Shown one piece after another: positions 37,494 to 46,061 of a stretch of DNA of 64,000 nucleotides. Below the pieces are notes generated by a model that was not told the DNA's origin, did not search any database, and saw only the letters and a list, made by a program, of their open reading frames with translations. The DNA lies in assembly GCA_963750535.1 (NCBI GenBank), contig CAVVRF010000028.1:425675-489674 (forward strand), read 5' to 3'. Made by a program: the position numbers and the translations under genes. Every line of letters begins with the position of its first letter. Within the stretch, counting starts at the first letter, position 1. Source of the stretch: JAKFWF01 sp963750535. GTDB taxonomy: Bacteria > Pseudomonadota > Alphaproteobacteria > Rhizobiales > Hyphomicrobiaceae.

Positions 37494-37673
37494 CCAAAAA
37501 GCCGGCACGGGCGCTGCAATGGCTGACGGTTACTGACAATGCGTGATGGGTTGCTTGACTAAAGGCCGGGCAGGTCTAGGATTTGCAATCGGGCCAGTGC
37601 CATCCAACAACAAGCATTGAGACTGGCCGTCAACGGAGGAGCGGGGAAACGTAACCATAGGAGACCGGCGATC

Positions 37674-39089
37674 ATGCGAATGGTTGTGATAGTTGCCTTG
37701 CTGGCAACTGCCAGTGTTTCGGTACCCGATGCTAATTCCCAGCAATTGCCATCAACGCCGGCTGAAGTAGCCAAACCCGGCGGCAAGGTTCCCGGCGCGC
37801 CCAAGCTTGCACTTGTCAAGGTCGCCGACGGATTTCGTGATCCGGTCGGCGTGACAGCGGCAAACGACGGTTCCGGCCGTATCTTCGTGGTCGAGCGCGT
37901 CGGCAAAGTTCGCGTGGTTGGCAAGGACGGCAAGGTTCTGCCGGATCCGTTCCTTGATCTGACCAACTTCAATCCGCTTGGCACGGACGTGCAGACCGGT
38001 TTCGTCGAGCAGGGTCTCTGGTCGATCGCCTTTCACCCGAAGTTCAGCGAAAACGGTTATGTCTTTGTCCATTATGCTTCGCTGCCGTTCAATGGCGCGT
38101 CGCTGATCGCCCGATTCACGGTCGACAAGGCGAGCCCCGATCGCATCACCAAGGAACAACTCGTCAAGTCGTCCAAGGTGCTGATGAACATTCCGCAGCC
38201 CTACTACAACCACTACGGCGGCATGATCGCCTTCGGCCCGGACGGCAAGCTCTACATCGGCAAGGGCGACGCCGGCTGGGAAGGCGATCCGCTCGATGCC
38301 GGCCAGCGCCTCGAGGTGCTATGGGGCAAATTGCTGCGGATCGACGTCGACGCCCCCGATGACGTGCCGTATGCCATCCCGAAGGACAACCCCTTCGCCA
38401 AGGCCGACAAGCCACAGCTGATGTCGTTGTTCGGAATCACCGAGCAGGGCTTCTCGCTAATCAAGATCGGCTCGCGTCCCGAGATCTGGGCGTACGGGCT
38501 GCGCAATCCATACATGTTCCATTTCGACAAGAAGTCCGGCGACCTGTTCATTGCCGATGTCGGCCAGAACCATTGGGAGGAAATCAACTGGCAGCCCGCG
38601 GCATCCAAGGGCGGCGAGAACTACGGCTGGAAGCACAATCAGGGCTCGCACTGCCACCCGACGACTGGCCCAGGCGAGAAATGTCCGGTCGTTGGCGTGC
38701 TGCCGGTCGCCGAATATCCGCATCAGGAGCCTTATCCGGGTGCTGCCAAGCTCAGGGATCAGTGGGGATGCTCCGTGCAGGGCCTAGGCGTTGCCAACTA
38801 TGGCGGCATGGACAAGGTCTACCTGTCGGGCGACTGGTGCTCGGGCCGCCTTTACGCTACGGGCTTCGACGCCGGGCAAAAGAAGTGGCAGCTGCAGGAA
38901 ATGCTGCAGACCTCCTTGCAGTTCACCGCCGGGAACGTCGATGAGAATGGCTTCGTGCTTGCGGTGAATTGTTTCTGTTTCTACACGGACGACAAGGGGC
39001 CGACCGCCAATCCTCCCGGCGCCTTGTGGCGCATCATGCCCGCTGACCAGGTCCCCGCGGGCGCCGAGGTGGCCAGGGCAAAGCAGTAG
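37674..39089 (+). CDS. PQQ-dependent sugar dehydrogenase, soluble GDH/Asd family, copy B
   Basis: A 471-residue secreted propeller. Signal peptide MRMVVIVALLATASVSV with cleavage near ANSQQ. Motifs: EQGLWSIAFHPKF, YNHYGGMIAFGPDGKLYIGKG, WAYGLRNPYMFHFD and NYGWKHNQGSHC. It is clearly of the same family as copy A but divergent and longer, so this is an ancient duplication or separate acquisition. Followed by a terminator-like hairpin and another cytochrome c. Confidence 0.85.
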   Translation: MRMVVIVALLATASVSVPDANSQQLPSTPAEVAKPGGKVPGAPKLALVKVADGFRDPVGVTAANDGSGRIFVVERVGKVRVVGKDGKVLPDPFLDLTNFNPLGTDVQTGFVEQGLWSIAFHPKFSENGYVFVHYASLPFNGASLIARFTVDKASPDRITKEQLVKSSKVLMNIPQPYYNHYGGMIAFGPDGKLYIGKGDAGWEGDPLDAGQRLEVLWGKLLRIDVDAPDDVPYAIPKDNPFAKADKPQLMSLFGITEQGFSLIKIGSRPEIWAYGLRNPYMFHFDKKSGDLFIADVGQNHWEEINWQPAASKGGENYGWKHNQGSHCHPTTGPGEKCPVVGVLPVAEYPHQEPYPGAAKLRDQWGCSVQGLGVANYGGMDKVYLSGDWCSGRLYATGFDAGQKKWQLQEMLQTSLQFTAGNVDENGFVLAVNCFCFYTDDKGPTANPPGALWRIMPADQVPAGAEVARAKQ

Positions 39090-39106
39090 CGTCACAGGAA
39101 TGGAAG

Positions 39107-39130
39107 ACGGGCACCCCTGCAGGTGCCCGT
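39107..39130 (+). terminator. Rho-independent-type hairpin after dehydrogenase B
   Basis: Perfect 9-bp stem ACGGGCACC / GGTGCCCGT with a 6-base loop, followed by ATTTCGTT. It starts 17 bases after the stop of dehydrogenase B. The tail is only moderately T-rich, so partial termination before the cytochrome gene is possible. Its presence argues against the upstream alternative start of that cytochrome. Confidence 0.6.
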
Positions 39131-39164
39131 ATTTCGTTGCAACCAAGTGCAAGTGGAATTTGCG

Positions 39165-39620
39165 ATGCCTTACCTCCATCGTCTGGTGGCCGCCACCGTT
39201 TGTGCGTCGGCTTGCTTCTGGTCGCTATCAGCGATTGGAGAAAGCATCGAGTTCAAACATCCCCTCGACGGCTCGCCGATTGTCTTCACGTTGAAGCCCG
39301 GCGAGTTGGAAACTCCCGCCCTGAAGGAATTCAAGGCAACCGGCCGAAACGCCTATCGTGGCGATCCGGCAGCAATCGCCGAGGGCCGGGAGCAATACGA
39401 GACGTGGTGCCAAGCCTGTCACAATAGCGATGGGTCGGGCAGGCTCGGTCCGCCCTTGATCGGCAAGGACCACATCTATGACCAGACCAACACCGATGCC
39501 GGCATGTTTGCGATCATTTACGCCGGCGCGACCGGAGCCATGCAGCCGTTTTCCCTGCGCGACGTCAGCCAAGACCAGATGTTGAAGGTGGTTGCCTACA
39601 TCCGAAGCATCGACAAATGA
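39165..39620 (+). CDS. Periplasmic c-type cytochrome (monoheme), partner of dehydrogenase B
   Basis: A 151-residue cytochrome. Signal peptide around HRLVAATVCASACFWSLSA, then a beta-rich N-terminal part (KHPLDGSPIVFTLKPGE), then the heme domain with WCQACHNSDGSG and likely axial Met in TGAMQPFSL. The ATG at 39165 is favoured over 39123 because the earlier start lies in the terminator stem. It completes a dehydrogenase-cytochrome-dehydrogenase-cytochrome arrangement. Confidence 0.85.
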   Translation: MPYLHRLVAATVCASACFWSLSAIGESIEFKHPLDGSPIVFTLKPGELETPALKEFKATGRNAYRGDPAAIAEGREQYETWCQACHNSDGSGRLGPPLIGKDHIYDQTNTDAGMFAIIYAGATGAMQPFSLRDVSQDQMLKVVAYIRSIDK

Positions 39621-39824
39621 AGTGCGAGCGCGTGCTCGAGTGCCGTCGCAGGCTTGTTGCGAGGTAGCCGTTGCCGCTTCGTCTGGCACAGCGCGTGTGA
39701 GTGGTTCACCCACCAGTGGCTATGTGCCTCATCGAGCAGGCCGTTCTGGCGCCATCGCGCGCTATCAACTACCGTGCACTGTCCGCCGGCAGTTCTTGGC
39801 GATGATGCGTGGAGCGATGGCGAA

Positions 39825-41042
39825 ATGCCGACTGAAACTTCGGACAACAATATTGCGGTACAGACCAGCTCCACGGCGCGCATACTCGCTGCCATCTGTG
39901 TTGCGCATTTGGTCAGCCACTTTCATATGCTGGTTCTGCCGCCGCTGTTCCCATTTCTCAAAGACCAATTGCATGTCAGCTACATCGACCTCGGCTTTGC
40001 CCTGACACTATTCGGCATCGTGTCGGCCGTAACGCAGGCTCCGGTCGGGATGCTAGTGGATCAACTCGGCGCTCGCATGGTCCTCATTATTGGGCTCGTA
40101 CTCGGCGGGCTGTCGTTCATGGTATTTGGTCTGACACTGAGCTATCCCGGTCTCATTGCCTGTGGCTTGATTGCGGGGCTGGCCAATAGTGTCTACCACC
40201 CCGCCAATTATTCCATCCTGTCGGCCCAAATGGACCCCAGCCGCATGGGGCACGCCTTCTCAGTACACACCTTCGCCGGCTTTTTGGGCGGCGCCATTGC
40301 CCCGGCGACCATATACTTCATTGCCGCGACGGCGAGCGTCGCCTCGGCCCTGTTCGTGGCTGGTGCAATGGGCATGCTCGGAGCCCTTCTGATCGCCGCG
40401 ACACCACTGCCGATGGCCAGCAACGCGACCAGTATCGAGAGAGTTGCAACCTCGGCTTCGCTTGCCAGCGTCGTCACGCCAGCAATTTTGGCTCTGGCGG
40501 CGTTTTTCACGCTGCTCGCTCTGTCGACTGGCGGCATCAGCAGCTTCGGTGTCGCCGCGCTGGTGACGGGCTACGGTGTCTCGGCATCGAGCGCCAACAT
40601 CGCACTAACGACATTCCTGGGTGCGAGCGCCATAGGAGTATTGGTGGGTGGTCAATTGGCCGACCGAACGGTCCGTCACGGGGACGTAGCTGCGATCGCG
40701 TTTACCGCCAACGCATTGTTGATTTTGCTCATCGCGGTCGTGTCGCTTTCGACGCCAGCAATTATCGCCATCATGGGTTTGGCTGGGTTCCTGGGCGGTA
40801 TCGTTGCGCCCTCGAGGGACATGATGGTGCGCAAGGCTGCGCCAGTAGGGGCAACTGGTCGGGCATTCGGGTTGGTTTCGACGGGATTCAACGTCGCCGG
40901 CATCATAGGCCCGCTGCTCTTTGGCTACATCATGGATCAGCCATTGCCGCGGTGGGTGTTCGGCATTTCTGCCATGTTCATGATCACCACCGTCGCTCTA
41001 ATTGTTGTGACTGAGCTAAAGACGAAGGTCGCGGTCAATTGA
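39825..41042 (+). CDS. MFS transporter
   Basis: A 405-residue major facilitator protein with about twelve spans. The family loop is GMLVDQLGARMVLIIGLVLG (between spans 2 and 3), with a second-half counterpart GGQLADRTVRHGDVA. Start ATG 39825; GGAG lies about ten bases upstream. HMLVLPPLFPFLKDQLHVSY is reminiscent of fosmidomycin-resistance-like carriers. It follows the PQQ dehydrogenase/cytochrome genes on the same strand and may import or export the oxidised product. Substrate unknown. Confidence 0.85.
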   Translation: MPTETSDNNIAVQTSSTARILAAICVAHLVSHFHMLVLPPLFPFLKDQLHVSYIDLGFALTLFGIVSAVTQAPVGMLVDQLGARMVLIIGLVLGGLSFMVFGLTLSYPGLIACGLIAGLANSVYHPANYSILSAQMDPSRMGHAFSVHTFAGFLGGAIAPATIYFIAATASVASALFVAGAMGMLGALLIAATPLPMASNATSIERVATSASLASVVTPAILALAAFFTLLALSTGGISSFGVAALVTGYGVSASSANIALTTFLGASAIGVLVGGQLADRTVRHGDVAAIAFTANALLILLIAVVSLSTPAIIAIMGLAGFLGGIVAPSRDMMVRKAAPVGATGRAFGLVSTGFNVAGIIGPLLFGYIMDQPLPRWVFGISAMFMITTVALIVVTELKTKVAVN

Positions 41043-41107
41043 ATTGATCGTCGGGCGTTCCGATCCGCTCCGCCGCTGCAGCGTGCCGGCCGGCTCTGCC
41101 GACACCA

Positions 41108-41548
41108 TCAGTCGCTGTCCTTGACCCAGGCCAGGATGTGGCGCGCGACGCCGACGACATCGCCCTTCTGGTTGATCGCCTTGATCTCGGCGCCGGATCG
41201 CCGCTTGACCGGATCGATGTCGGTGATGGTGTAGGTCAGCGTGACGGTGTCGCCGATGAACACCGGGCCGAGGAAGCGAATCTTGTCATAACCGAGCGAG
41301 ACCGGCGTCTCGTCGTGGGCGGTGCCTTGGCATTTTTCGATCATCATCGTCGAGCAGGTCGACATGAAGCCGATCAGCAGCGCGCCATGGGCGATGCGGT
41401 GGCGGTACTTGGACCGCGACATGTACTGCTCATTGACATGATTGACCGAGAAGTCGCCTGTGATGCCGGCAAACAGGTAGATGTCGGATTCGCCGACCGT
41501 CTTGGCGTAGGTAACGTTGTCGCCTGGCTTGACGTAGAACTTGGCCAT
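41108..41548 (-). CDS. MaoC-like dehydratase (R-specific enoyl-CoA hydratase fold)
   Basis: A 146-residue hot-dog protein. The catalytic pair is the Asp and His of FAGITGDFSVNHVNEQY, followed by the IAHGALLIGFMS helix. GGGGAG lies six bases before the ATG. It hydrates or dehydrates an acyl-CoA double bond. It is the last gene of a minus-strand run with an enoyl-CoA hydratase, a CoA-transferase and a sugar-type ABC importer, so it probably belongs to the same degradation pathway. Confidence 0.87.
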   Translation of the reverse strand: MAKFYVKPGDNVTYAKTVGESDIYLFAGITGDFSVNHVNEQYMSRSKYRHRIAHGALLIGFMSTCSTMMIEKCQGTAHDETPVSLGYDKIRFLGPVFIGDTVTLTYTITDIDPVKRRSGAEIKAINQKGDVVGVARHILAWVKDSD

Positions 41549-41593
41549 GGCTGCTCCCCGTTTGTCGCTCACCTTGCGCCTGGCTGCCCGGCG

Positions 41594-42691
41594 TCATGCC
41601 AGCGTAGCGCCCGACGTTCCATCGAACAAATGCAGATTGTCCAGGTCCGCCGAGACCTGCACTGGCGTGCCGGTCGCGAGCGCCAGCTCGGGATCGATGC
41701 CGGCCACGCGGACGTCGGCCTGGCCGATCCGGACGACGAGAATTTGCTCGTCGCCGAGCTGCTCCGTCACCATCAGCTTGCCGCCGAGCGATACCTGGTT
41801 GCCGTTGGCGGCGGCGCCGAGGCGCAGGTGCTGCGGGCGCACGCCAACCGCTGCCGTGCCGTCGACACAACGGCCGACCGCCGGGAATCGCGCCTGCGGC
41901 AGGGCTAGGTCGACGCCGTCGGCCGACAGGCGGAACGTGCCGCCGTCTGTCGCAACCTTCATCTCGAAGATATTCATCGCCGGCGACCCAATGAAGCTCG
42001 CAACAAAGCGATTGGCCGGGCGGCGGTAGAGTTCAAGCGGCGTTCCGACCTGCAATACGAGGCCGTCCTTCATCACGACAATGCGGTCGCCAAGCGTCAT
42101 CGCCTCGACCTGGTCGTGGGTGACGAAGATCGAGGTCGTCGGTACGCGCTGACGCAGCTCCTTGATCTCGAGGCGCATCTGGGCGCGCAACTGCGCATCG
42201 AGGTTGGACAGCGGCTCGTCGAACAGAAACACCTTCGGATTGCGTACTATGCAGCGCCCGAGCGCCACGCGCTGCTGCTGTCCGCCAGAGAGCTGTCGGG
42301 GGCGGCGCTGGAGCAGCGGCTCGATCGAGAGAACACGCGCGGCGTGCTTGATCGCAGCGTCGATCTCCGCCTCGGGCAGGCGGCGGTTGCGCAGGCCGAA
42401 GGCGAGGTTGTCGTAGACGCTCATGTGCTGGTAGAGCGCGTAGTTCTGGAACACCATCGCGATATCGCGATCCTTCGGTTGCAGGTCGTTGACGACTCGG
42501 CCGCCAATGGCGATGGTGCCGCCGGACACGTCCTCGAGCCCCGCGATCATGCGCAGTGTGGTCGACTTGCCGCAACCCGACGGGCCGACCAGCACCACGA
42601 ACTCGTGGTCCTTGATCTCAAGGCTGAAGTCCTTGACGGCAACCACGTTGCCGTAGGACTTGCGGACCCCGTGGAGAGCAACTTCCGCCAT
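41594..42691 (-). CDS. ABC transporter ATP-binding protein, UgpC/MalK type
   Basis: A 365-residue ATPase starting MAEVALHGVRKSYG. Walker A GPSGCGKST, Q-loop in VFQNYALYQHM, signature LSGGQQQRV, Walker B VFLFDEPLSNLD, switch His in VTHDQVEA, and a C-terminal OB/TOBE regulatory domain after about residue 235 (MNIFEMKV onward). This type energises CUT1 carbohydrate importers. It lies two bases after the second permease. Confidence 0.92.
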   Translation of the reverse strand: MAEVALHGVRKSYGNVVAVKDFSLEIKDHEFVVLVGPSGCGKSTTLRMIAGLEDVSGGTIAIGGRVVNDLQPKDRDIAMVFQNYALYQHMSVYDNLAFGLRNRRLPEAEIDAAIKHAARVLSIEPLLQRRPRQLSGGQQQRVALGRCIVRNPKVFLFDEPLSNLDAQLRAQMRLEIKELRQRVPTTSIFVTHDQVEAMTLGDRIVVMKDGLVLQVGTPLELYRRPANRFVASFIGSPAMNIFEMKVATDGGTFRLSADGVDLALPQARFPAVGRCVDGTAAVGVRPQHLRLGAAANGNQVSLGGKLMVTEQLGDEQILVVRIGQADVRVAGIDPELALATGTPVQVSADLDNLHLFDGTSGATLA

Positions 42692-42693
42692 GT

Positions 42694-43548
42694 TCAAACC
42701 TTCAATCCGCGAATGACGTATTTCTGGCCGAAGAGCGTGACGATCAACGCCGGTCCCAATGCCAGCACGCCGGTCGCGCTCATCAGATGCCATTCCATGC
42801 CGAGCTCGTGGACGAACTGCGCCATCACCACGGTCAGGATCGGTGTCTCGTGGCTGGTGAGGATCAGCGCGAACAGGAACTCGTTCCACGTATAGAGCCA
42901 GCACAGAATCGCCAGAGCGGTGAGCCCCGGCACCGCCGCCGGGATGGCAACGCGCCAGAACGCCCCCCAGCGCGAGCAGCCGTCGATCATCGCTGCATAC
43001 TCCATCGACGGGTCGATGCCGTCGAAAAAGCCCTTCATGATCCAGGAGAAGAAGCATACGTGCACGGCTACGTGCGGCAGCAGCAGGCCCCAATAGGTGT
43101 CGAAGATGCCGAACCACTGGGTGACGAAATAGAGTGGCAGCACCCAGGACACGTACGGCACGCAGCGGAACACATAGATCAGCCCGAACCAGGTGCTGGG
43201 AATCGCTCCCTTGAATCTCGAGAGCATGTAGCCCGACGTGACGGTCACGCCGAGCGAGAGAACGGTCGCGAGCGTCGAGATGGCAAAGCTGTTCCACAGC
43301 GCCTTCAGCACCTGCTGCTGGCCGAGCACCTCGTGGAAGTTCTCGATGGTGAACTCGGTGCCGCGGTGCACGTAGTAGACGCCGGAGGCTGGCCGGAGCG
43401 ATGTCAGCACCAGCCAGAAGATCGGGAAAATGAAGAGCAGGCACACGGCAACAGTCGCGAGCGCGAGTAGCACGCGTGTACCGCCGGGGGCGAGTGCCTC
43501 GAAGAAGCCTTTCGACCGCCGCTCGGCCACTGGCGCGGAAACGCTCAT
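42694..43548 (-). CDS. ABC transporter permease, MalG/UgpE type
   Basis: A 284-residue permease with six spans. The ATG at 43548 overlaps the stop of the partner permease. First span VLLALATVAVCLLFIFPIFW; EAA loop AAMIDGCSRWGAFWRVAIPA followed by VPGLTALAILCWLYTWNEF, typical of CUT1 family second permeases. It ends GQKYVIRGLKV. Confidence 0.9.
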   Translation of the reverse strand: MSVSAPVAERRSKGFFEALAPGGTRVLLALATVAVCLLFIFPIFWLVLTSLRPASGVYYVHRGTEFTIENFHEVLGQQQVLKALWNSFAISTLATVLSLGVTVTSGYMLSRFKGAIPSTWFGLIYVFRCVPYVSWVLPLYFVTQWFGIFDTYWGLLLPHVAVHVCFFSWIMKGFFDGIDPSMEYAAMIDGCSRWGAFWRVAIPAAVPGLTALAILCWLYTWNEFLFALILTSHETPILTVVMAQFVHELGMEWHLMSATGVLALGPALIVTLFGQKYVIRGLKV

Positions 43549-44420
43549 TTCGAGACCTCCACCCAGCGGTTCAGCACCCGATAAAGACCCATGGCGAAGA
43601 TCACGATGATGACGGCGCCGACGACGGCCGCAGCCGAGCCACGCCCGAGGTTGAGGAACTGGAAGCTTTCGACATAGGCGTAGATGCTGAAGACCTCGGT
43701 GGCCCGCGCCGGCCCGCCGCCAGAAATGGTCCACACCGTATCGAAGGTGCGGAAGGCATCGATCGTCCTGATCACGACGCACACTACGATGACGGGTCGC
43801 AGCATCGGCAGCGTGATGAAGCGGAACGTCCGCCATATGCTGGCGGCATCGATCTTTGCCGCCTCGAAGGGCTCGCTCGGTAGGCTCTGCAGGCCAGCAA
43901 GGAGCAACAGCGCGAACCATGGCGTCCAGAGCCAGACATCGGTCAGGAGGATGACGAAAAAGGCGGTCGAGCGCTGCGTCAGCCATGTCACTGGTGCGAT
44001 GCCGAGCGCATCCAGCAGTGCGTTCACGACGCCAAATTGGTCATTGAACATCCAGCGGATCATGATCGCGGCAATGACGGGCGCAACCATCAGCGGCAAG
44101 AGCACGATGGTCTGGACCAGCCATCGCCCCGTGAACTTGCGATTGAGCAGCAACGCCACCAGCAGCCCGAGCACGAGCGAGCAAGTGACGCTTGCGAGCA
44201 TGAAGCCGAATGTATTGGGCAGCACGATTTTCAGGAACGCCGGGTCATTCAAGACGTAAGCGTAGTTCTTGAACCCGACCCAGGTCTTGTGCGGATCGTG
44301 CAGCGACCAGTCGCGGAAGCTTACATTGGTTCCGACGATGATCGGAACGATCTGAAAGCAGACGAGCGCCAGCGCGGCCGGCGCGACCAGCAGCAGCGTG
44401 AATCTCGTTTTCTCGTTCAT
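43545..44420 (-). CDS. ABC transporter permease, MalF/UgpA type
   Basis: A 291-residue permease with six spans, starting RFTLLLVAPAALALVCFQIVP. The EAA loop is AAKIDAASIWRTFRFITLPM, and the C-terminal loop TISGGGPARATEVFSIYAYV is the CUT1 first-permease signature. It is the first permease after the binding-protein gene and is separated from it by a strong hairpin. Confidence 0.9.
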   Translation of the reverse strand: MNEKTRFTLLLVAPAALALVCFQIVPIIVGTNVSFRDWSLHDPHKTWVGFKNYAYVLNDPAFLKIVLPNTFGFMLASVTCSLVLGLLVALLLNRKFTGRWLVQTIVLLPLMVAPVIAAIMIRWMFNDQFGVVNALLDALGIAPVTWLTQRSTAFFVILLTDVWLWTPWFALLLLAGLQSLPSEPFEAAKIDAASIWRTFRFITLPMLRPVIVVCVVIRTIDAFRTFDTVWTISGGGPARATEVFSIYAYVESFQFLNLGRGSAAAVVGAVIIVIFAMGLYRVLNRWVEVSK

Positions 44421-44479
44421 GCGGCGGGCATCCGAAAGGTCTTGGACAGGTGTCGCGAAGTGGCGATCTGCAAGAGAAA

Positions 44480-44503
44480 GGCTGGGAGCATGTGCTCCCA
44501 GCC
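44480..44503 (-). terminator. Intercistronic hairpin between binding protein and permease genes
   Basis: On the minus strand GGCTGGGAGCA and its exact complement TGCTCCCAGCC flank a two-base centre (11-bp stem), followed by TTTCTCTTG. This is placed where ABC operons often attenuate or stabilise transcripts so that the binding protein is made in excess of the membrane subunits. It acts as a partial terminator or 3'-end stabiliser by inference. Confidence 0.6.
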
Positions 44504-44552
44504 CGTCGTGTACCGACTGGCTCGGTGCAATTGCCAGTCTGGCAGCCCGGCG

Positions 44553-45857
44553 CTAGTTTCCAGTTGCCGCGCGCTGGATCTTCGGCGCTCCTTCGGCCAG
44601 CACCTTTGCAATATCCTCGCGCTTGCCCGACATCGCCGCGATGACCGTGTCCGAGTAGGCCTTGTGGACGGCGGGCCACTCCGCGAAATAGTACGCGGAA
44701 TGCGTGATCGGCTTTTGATCGAACACCGCATGCTTCAGCGCCGCGAAGTCCTTGTCGTCGGCGGCGAGCTTCGGCCACAGCTTGACATTGGGCGGCGGGC
44801 CACCGGTCTTCTTCCACATCTCGACCTGGCCGGCCTCGTCGCTCATCATCGCCGACAGCATCTCCTTGGCGATCTTCTTCTTCTCAGGCGGCGAACCCTT
44901 CGGGATGGCCCAGCCCCAGATTTCGTTCCATGAGGTCGGCTTGTCGGCCTTGGGCCCGACGGGGAATGGCGCCATGCCGATATTGCCGGCGATCTTGGAG
45001 CGTTTCGGGTCGTTGAACTCGCCAAAATGCGTCGAGTCCACCAGCGTGAAGGCCGCATCACCCGCCATGAAAATGGCGTTGGCCTCGTTGCGGCCGTAGG
45101 CCGTCATGCCCGGCGGACTGATCTTGTGCGTGTTGATCGCGTCCCACCAGTACTCGACGATCTCCTGGTGGCAGGGCTGTGTGATTGCGGCCTCGAGCTT
45201 GGCGGCCTTGAGCTTGTCGTTGTCGCGCTCGAACATCGGATTGAGGATGTCGCACTTGTTCGCCCACATGGTCCACCAGAAGCTGAACCACGTGTTGTTC
45301 ATCGACATGCCGCCGACGTAGCCCCACTTCGCCTTGCCCTCCTTCTGCAGGCGCTGGCTGACCTTGACCAGATCGGCAAAGGTCGTCGGCACCTCCTCGG
45401 GCTTCACCAGGTCCTTGCGGTAGAAGAACGTGCCGACCGTGTGCGCCATGGGCACGACGGTGAGCTTCTTGTCGTCGTTCCAGAAGGCGTCGAGCGGCCA
45501 CTTGTCAGCATTCTCGATGCCCTTCACGTCGTCGGTGGTCTCGACCCACTTCTTCCAGAGCTGACCCCAATCGTCGTTGTGCCAGATGATGTCGAACTGG
45601 TCGTTGCCGGAGGTGAGTGTCGTCGTCACCTTCTCCATGAACACGCTGTAGGCCATGGCAATGCGCGTCAGCTTGATGTTGTTGGCCTTCGCCCACTTCT
45701 CCATCATGTCGAGGGAGGCATCCTGGATCGGGTTTTTCATGTACCCGACCTTGATCTCCCGCTCCTGCGCCGTGGCGGCGAAGGAGACACCGGCCGCGAG
45801 TGCAGCCGCCAGACCCGTCAACAACAGTCGCCGCCCGGGCCGCATCCAAAAGGTCAT
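44553..45857 (-). CDS. ABC transporter substrate-binding protein, family 1 (CUT1 type)
   Basis: A 434-residue periplasmic receptor. Signal peptide MTFWMRPGRRLLLTGLAAAL, cleavage near ATAQE. The mature start IKVGYMKNPIQDASLDMME is unusual for a sugar receptor; FDIIWHNDDWGQLWKKWVE and TVVPMAHTVGTFFYRKDLV are the family core. GGAGG precedes the ATG. It opens the transporter genes running to 41594. Many tryptophan/tyrosine residues suggest a ring-stacking ligand, but the identity is open given the acyl-CoA genes around it. Confidence 0.87.
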   Translation of the reverse strand: MTFWMRPGRRLLLTGLAAALAAGVSFAATAQEREIKVGYMKNPIQDASLDMMEKWAKANNIKLTRIAMAYSVFMEKVTTTLTSGNDQFDIIWHNDDWGQLWKKWVETTDDVKGIENADKWPLDAFWNDDKKLTVVPMAHTVGTFFYRKDLVKPEEVPTTFADLVKVSQRLQKEGKAKWGYVGGMSMNNTWFSFWWTMWANKCDILNPMFERDNDKLKAAKLEAAITQPCHQEIVEYWWDAINTHKISPPGMTAYGRNEANAIFMAGDAAFTLVDSTHFGEFNDPKRSKIAGNIGMAPFPVGPKADKPTSWNEIWGWAIPKGSPPEKKKIAKEMLSAMMSDEAGQVEMWKKTGGPPPNVKLWPKLAADDKDFAALKHAVFDQKPITHSAYYFAEWPAVHKAYSDTVIAAMSGKREDIAKVLAEGAPKIQRAATGN

Positions 45858-46011
45858 GTGGCTTTTCCTCCTGCAGAACCGTTGGGCGCTGTTTTTGTTG
45901 TGCTTCCCGCGCCTGCCTAAGCGCTAACACGCGTGACCACCCTCGACAAGCACATCGCCGCAGCGCGTAGCCGCTGACTGCGAGCGGCAGGCATGTCCAC
46001 TCCGCGCGCTG

Positions 46012-46050
46012 GCCTTCCGGAATGGGAAGGCGGCCGGTCATGCCGGCCGA
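46012..46050 (-). terminator. Pair of adjacent hairpins downstream of the CoA-transferase gene
   Basis: Two stems lie side by side 12-50 bases past the CoA-transferase stop. One is GGCCGG/CCGGCC with a TCATG loop (46034-46050). The other is GCCTTCC/GGAAGGC with a 6-base loop (46012-46031). There is no T-run, so a factor-dependent end or mRNA stabilisation is as likely as intrinsic termination. Confidence 0.35.
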
Positions 46051-46061
46051 GCATGGCCCGG

